In this document: positions 1-7,224 of the stretch, one piece after another
Layout of the letters: the number at the start of each line of letters is the position of its first letter
Numbering within the stretch: position 1 is the first letter of the stretch
Assembly: GCA_946479075.1 (NCBI GenBank)
Contig: CAMLDT010000068.1
Coordinates: 1 to 15,493 of the forward strand
Origin: an uncultured Polaromonas sp.
GTDB lineage: Bacteria > Pseudomonadota > Gammaproteobacteria > Burkholderiales > Burkholderiaceae
Direction: 5' to 3'
Length of the DNA: 15,493 nt
The notes under the pieces: model-generated
Seen by the model: only the letters and a program-made list of their open reading frames with translations
Database searches by the model: none
What the model was told of the DNA's origin: nothing
Position numbers and translations under genes: made by a program

Positions 1-124
1 CGACGAATCCGAGTTTGAGACCAAGGGCCGGCATATACATGCCAAGCAGGAAACCGGCGGCCAAACTGGCAATGACCACCCAGGGGTTGAGCGCAAACGC
101 GTAGAGCTTCTTCAGATTGATCAT
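1..124 (-). CDS. Dicarboxylate/amino acid:cation symporter, N-terminal fragment
   Basis: Only the first 41 codons are present; the gene runs off the left edge. The visible protein has a short basic, aromatic N-terminus (MINLKKLYAF) followed by a hydrophobic segment rich in Gly and Ala (roughly residues 14-35). This is the usual opening of the DAACS/SDF family of secondary transporters, which import C4-dicarboxylates or acidic amino acids with Na+ or H+ across the inner membrane. The ATG at 124 is preceded by an AAGG motif with a 7-base spacer, and the gap from the stop of the upstream binding-protein gene is 17 bases, so the two are probably co-transcribed and may cooperate. The family call rests on the N-terminal segment alone; another polytopic permease is possible. 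Confidence 0.6.
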   Translation of the reverse strand, partial: MINLKKLYAFALNPWVVIASLAAGFLLGMYMPALGLKLGFV

Positions 125-141
125 CAGAGTACCTTGGTTAA

Positions 142-1101
142 CTATTTATCCAGCGCCTTGAGCACCTTGTCGATGGTCAGTTTTTCACTGCTTTCGGAGA
201 GAAACTGGTTAACGAATGCCAGCAGGGTCGGATCCTGGATGCCAACTGCGATTCCCAGGGTATCTTCCAGATCCTTGAATGTGACTGTCCGCAGTGTCAG
301 GGATGCGGTGGGATCACTTTTCAAGATGCGCTTGACTTCGAATTCGTCCCGGTACGCCGCCATGATCTGGCCTTTTTCCAGGGCCTTCAGAACTGCTTCC
401 CAGGTTGGAAATTCCCGAAGCTCTGACAAGGGAAAGTTTTTGCTGGCGTAGTCGGAGAAAGAAGACTTGGCAATGACCCCGATGGAGCCTTTGAACTCGC
501 GCACGACGACAGGCAATGGCCGGTCGCGGGCAAGCTCGGCAAACTTCACCCGGTTCAGGATGAACGCATGATTGAGGCGGATGTAGGGCTCGGTGAAACT
601 GATCATCTGCGCTCGTGCCAGTGTTCTGGAAAGCTTGCTGATGCCAAGATCGGCCTCCTGCCGCGCCACGATATCCACCACTTCATTGAAGGTCCGCGCA
701 CTCCGGTCAAACCGGACGTTCACTTTGAGTTCCTTGGCAATGGCCTTGGCCAGATCGACTTCCAATCCGACCAGTTCTCCTTTCTTGACATAGAAAAAAG
801 GCGGCGTATCCACCCCCAGCATTGCAACAATCAGCTCCCCGCGATTGACGATGCGGGCAATACCTGGAGCCAACAGACGGCCATCGGCCACCTTCACAAG
901 TGTGGAGGGAGGTGAGGCGGGCACGGGGGACGTTACTGTGGAGGCATCTGCCTGAGCAGCCACCGAAGAAGCCGGAACTGCAGCGGGACCTGCGGCCATT
1001 GCCAACCCTGCAAAAGCGCCCCAGCCCAAAGCAAGAAGAATTTTTTTCCAACGCTGGCTGAGTGAGCCGTGGGAAGCCTTTCCACGTTTGTTGTATGACA
1101 T
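142..1101 (-). CDS. Periplasmic family-3 extracellular solute-binding protein
   Basis: 319 residues. The N-terminus has basic residues (K19-K20), a hydrophobic core (about 21-35) and an AMA|AG-type signal peptidase site near 36, so export to the periplasm is expected. Residues about 37-68 form an Ala/Pro/Ser/Thr-rich low-complexity linker. Residues about 80-319 match the SBP_bac_3 fold (amino acid/polar solute binding): a RGELIVAMLGVDTPPFFY-like first strand, G-x-EVDLAKAIA at 112-122, EADLGISKLSRTLAR at 149-163 with the conserved Arg expected to bind a ligand carboxylate, and FTEPY at 169-173. The frame stays open upstream to 1305, but the ATG at 1101 has an AGGA motif and directly precedes the signal peptide; the upstream extension is Cys-rich nonsense overlapping the 76-residue gene. 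The neighbour downstream is a symporter rather than ABC permease genes. The ligand is unknown. Confidence 0.85.
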   Translation of the reverse strand: MSYNKRGKASHGSLSQRWKKILLALGWGAFAGLAMAAGPAAVPASSVAAQADASTVTSPVPASPPSTLVKVADGRLLAPGIARIVNRGELIVAMLGVDTPPFFYVKKGELVGLEVDLAKAIAKELKVNVRFDRSARTFNEVVDIVARQEADLGISKLSRTLARAQMISFTEPYIRLNHAFILNRVKFAELARDRPLPVVVREFKGSIGVIAKSSFSDYASKNFPLSELREFPTWEAVLKALEKGQIMAAYRDEFEVKRILKSDPTASLTLRTVTFKDLEDTLGIAVGIQDPTLLAFVNQFLSESSEKLTIDKVLKALDK

Positions 1102-1114
1102 CGTTAAATCCTGT

Positions 1115-1345
1115 TTATGGTTTTGCGGCAGCAGGTGCCGACGCCTCGCCTGACAGGCTTGGCATTGCGGGGGAAGGTGGCGGCGAGATGACAGCAGGCA
1201 AGGACGTCGGCACGATGGCGTCGGCGGGTGCAGAAAGTCTTCGGCCGATCTCAACACCAAGCAAAAAGAGAAGCACGCACAGCAACAACAGGCACAACCC
1301 CGCAATCGTCAGCATTCGGGTGGTCAGAGACAAAGTGTATTGCAT
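1115..1345 (-). CDS. Small single-pass membrane protein, unknown function
   Basis: 76 residues. One strongly hydrophobic segment spans about residues 11-30 (Leu-rich, ending LLGVEIGRRL), followed by an Ala/Pro/Ser-rich tail (39-76) without recognisable domains. The likely topology is an inner-membrane anchor with a flexible tail. The ATG is preceded by AAGG with a 7-base spacer, and the gene sits 18 bases after the PAAR-like gene and 13 bases before the solute-binding-protein gene, so it belongs to the same transcript. The tail composition resembles the linker of the downstream binding protein. I do not recognise the family. A role as membrane partner of the binding protein or symporter is only an inference from position. 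Confidence 0.7.
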   Translation of the reverse strand: MQYTLSLTTRMLTIAGLCLLLLCVLLFLLGVEIGRRLSAPADAIVPTSLPAVISPPPSPAMPSLSGEASAPAAAKP

Positions 1346-1363
1346 TTGTTACCTTTTTTGACG

Positions 1364-1750
1364 CTATGGCACCATCGTGGTGAACTGCCCGGGCGCGAGA
1401 ATTTGGATCACGCCTCCCCACTGGCACATCAGTTTCGATGAGTTCTGCAAGCTGGGCATGCCTCCCACCATGACCGTTGGCGATCCGGGCATCCACGGTG
1501 CCGAGGTCATCGGTATGCAGGGCATGGGCGTCAGCACCCCCAAGGCAGCGGCCGTCGCCGCGGCCACCATCGGGTTGGAAGGACAGTTGCACATGCCAAA
1601 TGGCAAGATGTTGAGCATCGGAACGTGATCCATGATGTTCGCTGCCGGCCCCCCCGTCATGGTCCGGTTAACAGGAAGCACGGTCAGCACACCCGGAGCT
1701 ACGCCAAAACTGCATTGAAGATTCGCACCAACGGCTACCTGTAGTCCCAT
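1364..1750 (-). CDS. DUF4280-type PAAR-like spike-tip protein
   Basis: 128 residues. The sequence shows hallmarks of the PAAR-like DUF4280 family: an N-terminal GANLQCSFGVAP segment (8-19), PAANIMDHVPM (35-45), FGMCNCPSNPMVAAATAA (51-68), a Pro/Cys-rich TPMPCIP (74-80), APWMPGSPTVMVGG (84-97), CQWGGVI (109-115) and a C-terminal PGQ. Proteins of this class are thought to cap the VgrG trimer as the piercing tip of the T6SS. There is no C-terminal extension, so it is tip only, not an effector fusion. It has five Cys (13, 54, 56, 78, 109) and one His, unlike the His-rich metal site of classical PAAR proteins. An AAAGG motif precedes the ATG, and only two bases separate it from the stop of the YwqK-like gene. 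It lies in the vgrG-MORN-PAAR cassette. Confidence 0.85.
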   Translation of the reverse strand: MGLQVAVGANLQCSFGVAPGVLTVLPVNRTMTGGPAANIMDHVPMLNILPFGMCNCPSNPMVAAATAAALGVLTPMPCIPMTSAPWMPGSPTVMVGGMPSLQNSSKLMCQWGGVIQILAPGQFTTMVP

Positions 1751-1752
1751 GC

Positions 1753-2490
1753 TCAGCCTTTCACCAGTTTTTCGAGGCGCTTCATGAGGGTGGTCCTGGC
1801 TTCGTCACACAACTCCTCCCCCTTGCTGTCAAAACGCCGCGGCCTGCCTACCGGTTTGCCGGCGCGGTACATCAGGACCTCCATCACCTGGCCGTCCGGC
1901 CAGTACCGGGTCAGTGCGCCTTCCAGCAGATTGTTTCTGTAGTTCGCGCGCTGAACCATCGCTCCGTCCCGGTCGAAATCACAGGTTTCGCCCTCCAGCA
2001 GCCCCTTGCGATAACTCGACCGGCGAACCACCGCCCCCTCGTTCAGGAACAGCGTTTCTCCTTCTATGTCACCTCTGAAAAAATGTTGCTTCATGGTGAC
2101 ATCACCGGCCTCGGAATACGACACTGTTTCCCCGTGCAACTTTCCCGCCGAAAAGTGCTGCTCCGACAGCAGCCGCCCGCCAACAAATACACGGGTCAAT
2201 CCCTGCTGGACTCCTCGCACATAAGAAACCTCTTGCAGGGGTTGACCCTGGTCATCAAACAGTCTGAGCACGCCATGAAGCTGTCCGTGCTGGTAAGGCG
2301 CCAGCGCCAAAAGTTTGCCGCTCCCGTCAAATGATCGCATGTCACCGTGCAGAAGGCCGTCCATGAACATGGCGCTACTGACCAGGACGCCGGCGTCATC
2401 GAACTGCTCGACCAGGCCCTCGGGACCGTCCACAGCCGAGATGCCGGGCTGCGCGCCAGACACTTTCGAGATGGCTTCAGCTACTTGCAT
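1753..2490 (-). CDS. MORN-variant (YwqK-like) repeat protein between vgrG and PAAR-like gene
   Basis: 245 residues, no signal peptide or membrane segment, probably cytoplasmic. Residues about 22-226 consist of roughly nine repeats of 22-24 residues with pattern G-x-L-x-G-x-x-x-x-[FY]-x-x-x-G, for example GLLHGDMRSFDGSGKLL (45-61), GKLHGETVSYSEAGDV (116-131) and GLLEGETCDFDRDG (163-176). This is the MORN_2/YwqK repeat, which forms an extended beta-hairpin sheet. A basic C-terminal helix follows (about 229-245). The start is one base after the vgrG stop and the end two bases before the PAAR-like ATG, so translation is probably coupled. Database names such as 'YwqK antitoxin' derive from a Bacillus locus; no partner toxin is visible here. 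Candidate roles are adaptor or chaperone for loading the tip, immunity protein, or secreted cargo. Family confidence is high, function low. Confidence 0.8.
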   Translation of the reverse strand: MQVAEAISKVSGAQPGISAVDGPEGLVEQFDDAGVLVSSAMFMDGLLHGDMRSFDGSGKLLALAPYQHGQLHGVLRLFDDQGQPLQEVSYVRGVQQGLTRVFVGGRLLSEQHFSAGKLHGETVSYSEAGDVTMKQHFFRGDIEGETLFLNEGAVVRRSSYRKGLLEGETCDFDRDGAMVQRANYRNNLLEGALTRYWPDGQVMEVLMYRAGKPVGRPRRFDSKGEELCDEARTTLMKRLEKLVKG

Positions 2491-2497
2491 GTCAGTT
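2487..2497. repeat. 11-bp direct repeat copy at the 3' end of vgrG
   Basis: The plus-strand string GCATGTCAGTT covers the vgrG stop and the ATG of the next gene. The identical 11 bases occur at 4480-4490 over the vgrG start codon and the clpV stop, so the two copies bracket vgrG almost exactly. Convergent translational-coupling sequence is an alternative to a recombination scar. Confidence 0.5.
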
Positions 2498-4483
2498 GAT
2501 CTTCACCAAGCCACCCTTGAGGGTCAGCATGCCGCCGCCGTCCACTGTTTGCATGGCGGAGGCCTTGTTGGTCACCATGGCCCCTTCATTGTCCAGCGTG
2601 GTGCCGGCCTTGTTCTTGAGGCCAGTGCCAGCCTGGTTGGTCAAGTCAAGCCCGGCCTTATTGGTCAGAGAGGTCCCAGCCTCGTTGGTGAGAGCCGTAC
2701 CCGCCTTGCTGGTCAATGTCGTCCCCGCTTCAGCCTTTACGGTGGTCCCCGACTTGATGCTGATGGAGCCCGTCACATCGATCACAAGGTTACCGGTGAC
2801 CTTCAGTTCGTAGTTACCCGTCACGGCCTGGCTGAAATCCGCCTGATTGGTGTGGGTTTCGTTGCCCGTGACAGTCACTTCGCGGGTACCTTTGACCTTG
2901 TGTATTTCCTTGCCGGTCTGAACATCTACCGTACGGTCGCCTTTTTCGAGCGTATGGGTCTCTGAGCCCTTGAACAGCTTCGTACTCAGATCGTTTTCGA
3001 TCTCGACTTTCATGTCCTTTTGCGCATGGAAGTAGAACTCTTCCGAATCCTTTTTGTCTTCCATCCGCATCTCATTGCCCGCCGCGCCCTGCTTCGAAGA
3101 GCGCGACTTGAGGGTGCTCTGGGTCTGCATGCCGGGAAGCGTGACGGGCGTCGTGTTTTCTGCGTTGTAAACACAACCCGTGACGAGAGGTCGGTCGGGG
3201 TCGCCGTCCACGTAGCTGACCACCACCTCCTGGCCAATACGGGGCAAAAAGAGGCTGCCCCAACCCAACCCGGCCCAGGACTGGGAGACTCGAACCCAGC
3301 AGGAGCTGTTTTCGTCCTTCACACCAAGCCGATCCCAGTGAAACTGCACCTTGATCCGCCCGTGTTTATCGGTCCATATCTCTTCGCCACTGGGCCCCAC
3401 CACGAGGGCCGTTTGACTTCCCGGCACGCGCGGCAAAGAGGCCAGCCGCGGCGGGCGAAAGGGCGTGGTGGCCGGAAAAGCCTCAAACGCATTGCTGTAT
3501 TGATCCGTGCTGGCCGTGTGCGTAACAACGCGCAAAACAAGCGAGGTATTCAAGGCGGTGCGCGAATGGCCGGAGAGCGTGAACTTTTTTCCCGCAGAAA
3601 GGGGGTAGCAATAGCTGGTTCCCCGGCATACAGCGCCATCCACCTGACTGGCTTCGGAGCGAACTTTGGCGCGTTGGGTGCCGTCAGCAAGCACCGCGTG
3701 TTTGCCCGGAAACTCAAACTGCTTGCCTTTACCGGTGGCGCCTGCCGATTCGGCCAGTAAGGCTGTGCTCGGTGTCAGATAGTTGTAGTCACCATATTGG
3801 AATTTCTGGGCGACAAGCCTGTTCTCGTACTCGAGCTCATTGACCACGTTAATCACACGCCGCCCGCCCTGATCAGGGAAATAACGAAGTGCGGCCCCAC
3901 CCGTGCAATCCACGTGGGCAGATGAGCTGTCACCCAGCACCATGGTGTGTCCGCCGTTCGTGAAATTGAAGAAGTAGAAAATTCCCTCTTCTTCCATCAG
4001 TCGCGAAATAAATTCCAGGGCTGTCTCGTCATACTGCACGCAGTACTCGCGCGTGCCGTAGGTGCCGGTCAATTGAGCGTCAAAAGTCACACCGAATTCG
4101 CCGAGAACCGCTTTGATGATGTCCGCAGCCGTCTTGTTCTGGTAGATCACCCGATCCCGGCTCAAGGTGAGCAGCCAAAGGCTGGGAACCAACTCCGCAG
4201 AGTAGGAAGAAAACGCCTTGTCGCCTCCCGCATGCATGAAACGCGACACAATGCCATTGAAATAACGAACTGGTCCGTCTGGCAGGGCAAATTTGACGGT
4301 GACCGATGCACCGACGATCAGTGCGGGATCAAGCCCGGTATTGGCTGACCGCATGCTCAGAGAAAACTTGAACGGTTGTGAGATGGCTTCAATGCCCTGA
4401 AAAGAGTCCAGCAGCAGTTCATCCGCACCGAAGGGAGTCGTCACCGTCAGCGTTGAGTTTGTCTGCTTGAAGCCGGTCCGCAT
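2492..4483 (-). CDS. vgrG: T6SS spike protein VgrG/TssI
   Basis: 663 residues. The N-terminal part (about 1-370) matches the gp27-like region of VgrG: DELLLDSFQGIEAISQPFKFSL (21-42), YCVQYDETALEFISRLMEEEGIFYFF (147-172). The gp5-like OB domain follows (about 345-440) with the signatures IWTDKHGRIKVQFHWD (369-384), WVRVSQSWAGLGWGSLFLPRIGQEV (396-420) and DGDPDRPLVTGCVYN (426-440). From about 498 to 633 the sequence runs in almost unbroken eight-residue register, as in the gp5 triple beta-helix shaft, including six near-identical octads at 586-633. No extra enzymatic domain follows, so this is a structural rather than an 'evolved' VgrG. It trimerises as the spike at the tip of the Hcp tube and carries the PAAR-like protein. 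It begins five bases after the clpV stop with an AGGTG motif upstream, and ends one base before the MORN-repeat gene. Confidence 0.96.
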   Translation of the reverse strand: MRTGFKQTNSTLTVTTPFGADELLLDSFQGIEAISQPFKFSLSMRSANTGLDPALIVGASVTVKFALPDGPVRYFNGIVSRFMHAGGDKAFSSYSAELVPSLWLLTLSRDRVIYQNKTAADIIKAVLGEFGVTFDAQLTGTYGTREYCVQYDETALEFISRLMEEEGIFYFFNFTNGGHTMVLGDSSSAHVDCTGGAALRYFPDQGGRRVINVVNELEYENRLVAQKFQYGDYNYLTPSTALLAESAGATGKGKQFEFPGKHAVLADGTQRAKVRSEASQVDGAVCRGTSYCYPLSAGKKFTLSGHSRTALNTSLVLRVVTHTASTDQYSNAFEAFPATTPFRPPRLASLPRVPGSQTALVVGPSGEEIWTDKHGRIKVQFHWDRLGVKDENSSCWVRVSQSWAGLGWGSLFLPRIGQEVVVSYVDGDPDRPLVTGCVYNAENTTPVTLPGMQTQSTLKSRSSKQGAAGNEMRMEDKKDSEEFYFHAQKDMKVEIENDLSTKLFKGSETHTLEKGDRTVDVQTGKEIHKVKGTREVTVTGNETHTNQADFSQAVTGNYELKVTGNLVIDVTGSISIKSGTTVKAEAGTTLTSKAGTALTNEAGTSLTNKAGLDLTNQAGTGLKNKAGTTLDNEGAMVTNKASAMQTVDGGGMLTLKGGLVKIN
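2585..2728 (-). repeat. Six tandem 24-bp units encoding VgrG octads
   Basis: Within vgrG, codons 586-633 are six degenerate 24-base units. They encode AGTTLTSK, AGTALTNE, AGTSLTNK, AGLDLTNQ, AGTGLKNK and AGTTLDNE. The protein repeat is tighter than the DNA repeat, with many synonymous differences, so the array looks old and held by protein selection rather than a recent slippage expansion. It extends the same eight-residue periodicity seen upstream at 498-577, apart from one seven-residue step near 572-579. It probably forms the distal shaft of the spike. Confidence 0.85.
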
Positions 4484-4490
4484 GTCAGTT
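4480..4490. repeat. 11-bp direct repeat copy at the 5' end of vgrG
   Basis: Second copy of the plus-strand string GCATGTCAGTT, covering the vgrG start codon and the first two bases of the clpV stop (on the plus strand). The match to 2487-2497 is exact over 11 bases and breaks on both sides. Confidence 0.5.
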
Positions 4491-7206
4491 ACACCTGCTT
4501 GGGCGGGCCAAATGTGAATGAAAAATCATCATTCCCGTCGACGCTCATGTGAACACTGCCAAATGCATCCGACATGGAGATTTTTTCCAGCACCTGGCGG
4601 GACAGCTCAGGAAGGACGGCATGAGACAGTATGTGATCAACATTCCGAGCACCGCTATCTACTTCGGTGCATCGCGCCGTGATGGTCGTTGCAACTTCGT
4701 CGTCCCACGTGAACAAAGCCTTGTGGTTCCGCGAAAACCGCTGTGCAAGCTTCCCAAGCTTCAAGGTGACGATTGAACGGATCTGCTCATCACCCAGTGG
4801 GTAGTAAGGGACAATGGACAGGCGCCCGAGGAAAGCAGGGGAGAACTGCTTCGTCAGAACTGGCCGCAGGTGATCTGTCAGCACTTGCGGATCCGGTCGC
4901 CGGCCACCTTCACAAGCGTCAGTGATGACATCTTGAGCCGCATTGGAAGTCAGCAGGATCAGCGTGTTCTTGAAGTCGATCTGCACGCCTTCGCCGTCTT
5001 CCATGACTCCTTTGTCAAAGACCTGGAAAAACAGCTCCAGGACGTCCGGGTGGGCTTTTTCCATTTCGTCGAGCAACACCACGCTGTAGGGCCGGCGTCT
5101 GACTGCTTCGGTCAGCACGCCGCCACGTCCATACCCGACGTACCCGGGAGGCGCGCCTTTCAGACTGGATACCGTGTGCGCCTCCTGGAATTCAGACATG
5201 TTGACTGTGACCATATTGCGGTCTCCGCCATAAATCATGTCGGCCAGCGCAAATGCCGTCTCCGTCTTGCCGACGCCGCTTGGGCCGACCAGCATGAAGA
5301 CGCCGACTGGTTTGCCGGGGTCGTCGAGGTCGGCCCGGGAGGTTCTGACCCTTCGTGCGATGGCATCCAGCGCCTGGTCTTGCCCCACCACCCGCTCGGC
5401 AAGTTTTTCCTTGAGGTTCAACACGGTATGCAACTCGTCCGCGAGCATCTTGCCCACCGGAATTCCGGTCCAGCCTGAGATCACCGAGGCAACAACGCCA
5501 GAATCAACACAGACCGGAATCATCGGCTCATCGCTTTGGATCGCGTCCAGCCCCCTTTCAAGCCGATTCAGCGAGGCGGCCATGTCTTCGCGATCCTCAC
5601 TTTGCAGTCCCGTGCCGTCCGCCCCCAATCCATCCGCAATGCGTTTGCGCAACGCCACAATCTCGGCAACCGCCCCTTTTTCTTCATCGAGCTTTTCAGT
5701 CAACCTGCGTTTGCGCTGCTGAAGTCTTTCCAGATCGAGGGCCAGTACCTTGATAGCGTGCTCATGATCGCGGCCCGTTGCCGACTCATGCCTGTAAATG
5801 CGCAACTGGCTTTCGGCGTTGGAGATTTCGCGCGTCGTCGCTTCAATCTCGGGCGGCACGCCGTTTTGTCCGATGGCAACGCGCGCGCAAGCGGTGTCCA
5901 GAACGCTGATGGCCTTGTCGGGAAGCTGACGCCCGGAAATGTAGCGGTGCGAAAGTTTGACCGCATCCCTGACCGCATCGTCGACAATTTCGACGCCATG
6001 ATGGCTTTCCAGTGTCTGGACCATGCCGCGCAGCATGTCGATCGCCACCTCTTCGGAAGGCTCATCCACCTTGACCACCTGAAAACGCCGGGCCAGCGCG
6101 GGATCCCGTTCGACATATTTTTTGTACTCGGCCCAGGTTGTAGCCGCAATGGTTCGCAGCTCCCCGCGGGCAAGTGCCGGCTTGAGCAAATTGGCCGCAT
6201 CCCCCTGCCCCTCTGCACCACCTGCGCCGATCAGTTGATGGGCCTCGTCGATGAACAACACCACAGGCACCAATGAAGCTTTGACTTCTGCGATCACGGA
6301 CTTGAGACGGTTCTCGAACTCACCCTTGACGCCAGCACCCGCCTGAAGCAGCGCCAGATCCAGCGATCTCACCGAGACCTTTTGCAGTGCAGGTGGCACA
6401 TCGCCCAGAACCACCCGCTGCGCAAAACCTTCCACAACGGCAGTTTTGCCAACGCCCGCCTCGCCGGTCAGGATGGGGTTGTTCTGGCGGCGCCGAAGCA
6501 ACACGTCAATGATCTGCCGGATCTCTGCGTCGCGTCCACGAATTGGATCAATTTTTCCCTGCCTGGCCTGCTCCGTCATGTCTACCGTGTACAAATCCAG
6601 CGACGGATGTGAAGATGCGCCGCGGCGCATGGTGGGCATCTGCAGGGGTGGCGCTTCCACGGCCACAGGGGCGGTTTTGGGCTGCCCGGGGTTTTGCCCC
6701 GACGCCGAGGACCGCAGCGCCCCGCCGGCGTCTTCCGCCGAATTGGCCAGGACGTCTGCCAGATTTTTGCGCAGACTCTCGCGCGGAATCTGGAGCAGGC
6801 CCGGCGCTGACTCGATCAGGGCGCCCCGCAGGCTGTCCACCTCCAACAAGGCAAGCATCAAGGTCCCCGAGCGGACCTGTTGCTCACCGAGAAGCATGGA
6901 GCTGAGCAGCCAGGCTTCCTGGAACAGCGGGGCAAGATGCGGCGAAAGTGCCGGCGTACGCCCGTTGCCCCGCTTGAACCGGTCCATGGCCTCCTGAAGC
7001 TGGCCGAGAATGACGTCCATCTTGATGTCATATTCGGGCAGGATCAGACATACATCCGGCGCCTCGATTTCTATCAGCTTGAAAAGCAGATGCTCGACGT
7101 CCACGTTGTAATGCGTTTGCTGGACACACAGCTCAGCAGCTTTCTCAAGCGCCCTTTTGCATTCCGGGTTGAGCTTGCCAAGTAGTGTGCGAATGTCTAT
7201 TTCCAT
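4489..7206 (-). CDS. clpV: T6SS sheath-recycling AAA+ ATPase ClpV/TssH
   Basis: 905 residues, the usual length for ClpV. The N-domain (about 1-155) is followed by a linker, then AAA+ module 1 with Walker A GEAGVGKT (248-255) and Walker B VVLFIDE (315-321). A charged ClpB-like coiled-coil region follows (about 452-560). AAA+ module 2 has Walker A GPSGVGKT (641-648), Walker B VVLLDE (709-714), a pore-loop-like APPGYVGYG (685-693) and a sensor/Arg-finger region FLGRL (792-796). The segment GWTGIPVGKM (578-587) is typical of class I Clp ATPases. It disassembles contracted TssB/TssC sheath in the cytoplasm using ATP. Position between tssG and vgrG inside the T6SS operon separates it from housekeeping ClpB. 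The start at 7206 lies 18 bases after the tssG stop, with a GGGA motif upstream. All catalytic motifs appear intact. Confidence 0.96.
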   Translation of the reverse strand: MEIDIRTLLGKLNPECKRALEKAAELCVQQTHYNVDVEHLLFKLIEIEAPDVCLILPEYDIKMDVILGQLQEAMDRFKRGNGRTPALSPHLAPLFQEAWLLSSMLLGEQQVRSGTLMLALLEVDSLRGALIESAPGLLQIPRESLRKNLADVLANSAEDAGGALRSSASGQNPGQPKTAPVAVEAPPLQMPTMRRGASSHPSLDLYTVDMTEQARQGKIDPIRGRDAEIRQIIDVLLRRRQNNPILTGEAGVGKTAVVEGFAQRVVLGDVPPALQKVSVRSLDLALLQAGAGVKGEFENRLKSVIAEVKASLVPVVLFIDEAHQLIGAGGAEGQGDAANLLKPALARGELRTIAATTWAEYKKYVERDPALARRFQVVKVDEPSEEVAIDMLRGMVQTLESHHGVEIVDDAVRDAVKLSHRYISGRQLPDKAISVLDTACARVAIGQNGVPPEIEATTREISNAESQLRIYRHESATGRDHEHAIKVLALDLERLQQRKRRLTEKLDEEKGAVAEIVALRKRIADGLGADGTGLQSEDREDMAASLNRLERGLDAIQSDEPMIPVCVDSGVVASVISGWTGIPVGKMLADELHTVLNLKEKLAERVVGQDQALDAIARRVRTSRADLDDPGKPVGVFMLVGPSGVGKTETAFALADMIYGGDRNMVTVNMSEFQEAHTVSSLKGAPPGYVGYGRGGVLTEAVRRRPYSVVLLDEMEKAHPDVLELFFQVFDKGVMEDGEGVQIDFKNTLILLTSNAAQDVITDACEGGRRPDPQVLTDHLRPVLTKQFSPAFLGRLSIVPYYPLGDEQIRSIVTLKLGKLAQRFSRNHKALFTWDDEVATTITARCTEVDSGARNVDHILSHAVLPELSRQVLEKISMSDAFGSVHMSVDGNDDFSFTFGPPKQV

Positions 7207-7224
7207 TTTTTCCCGCAGTTCCGA

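Noticed and set aside
1102..1305. 68-codon upstream extension of the solute-binding protein reading frame
   Set aside because: It overlaps the 76-residue gene in another frame, is Cys-rich and unlike any signal region. The ATG at 1101 has its own ribosome-binding motif and leads directly into a signal peptide.
1753..2490. Calling the MORN-repeat gene an antitoxin of a toxin-antitoxin pair
   Set aside because: No toxin gene is adjacent. The label is inherited from Bacillus YwqK, and the repeats alone do not indicate immunity.
2585..2728. Tandem 24-bp units as a possible CRISPR or minisatellite array
   Set aside because: There are no spacers, units are directly contiguous and in codon register with VgrG, and the conservation is at protein level.
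2315..2965. 216-codon plus-strand open frame with internal repeats, opposite vgrG and the MORN gene
   Set aside because: Its repeats are the antisense reading of the vgrG octad codons, and it crosses the vgrG-MORN gene junction. The minus-strand proteins have clear family homology.
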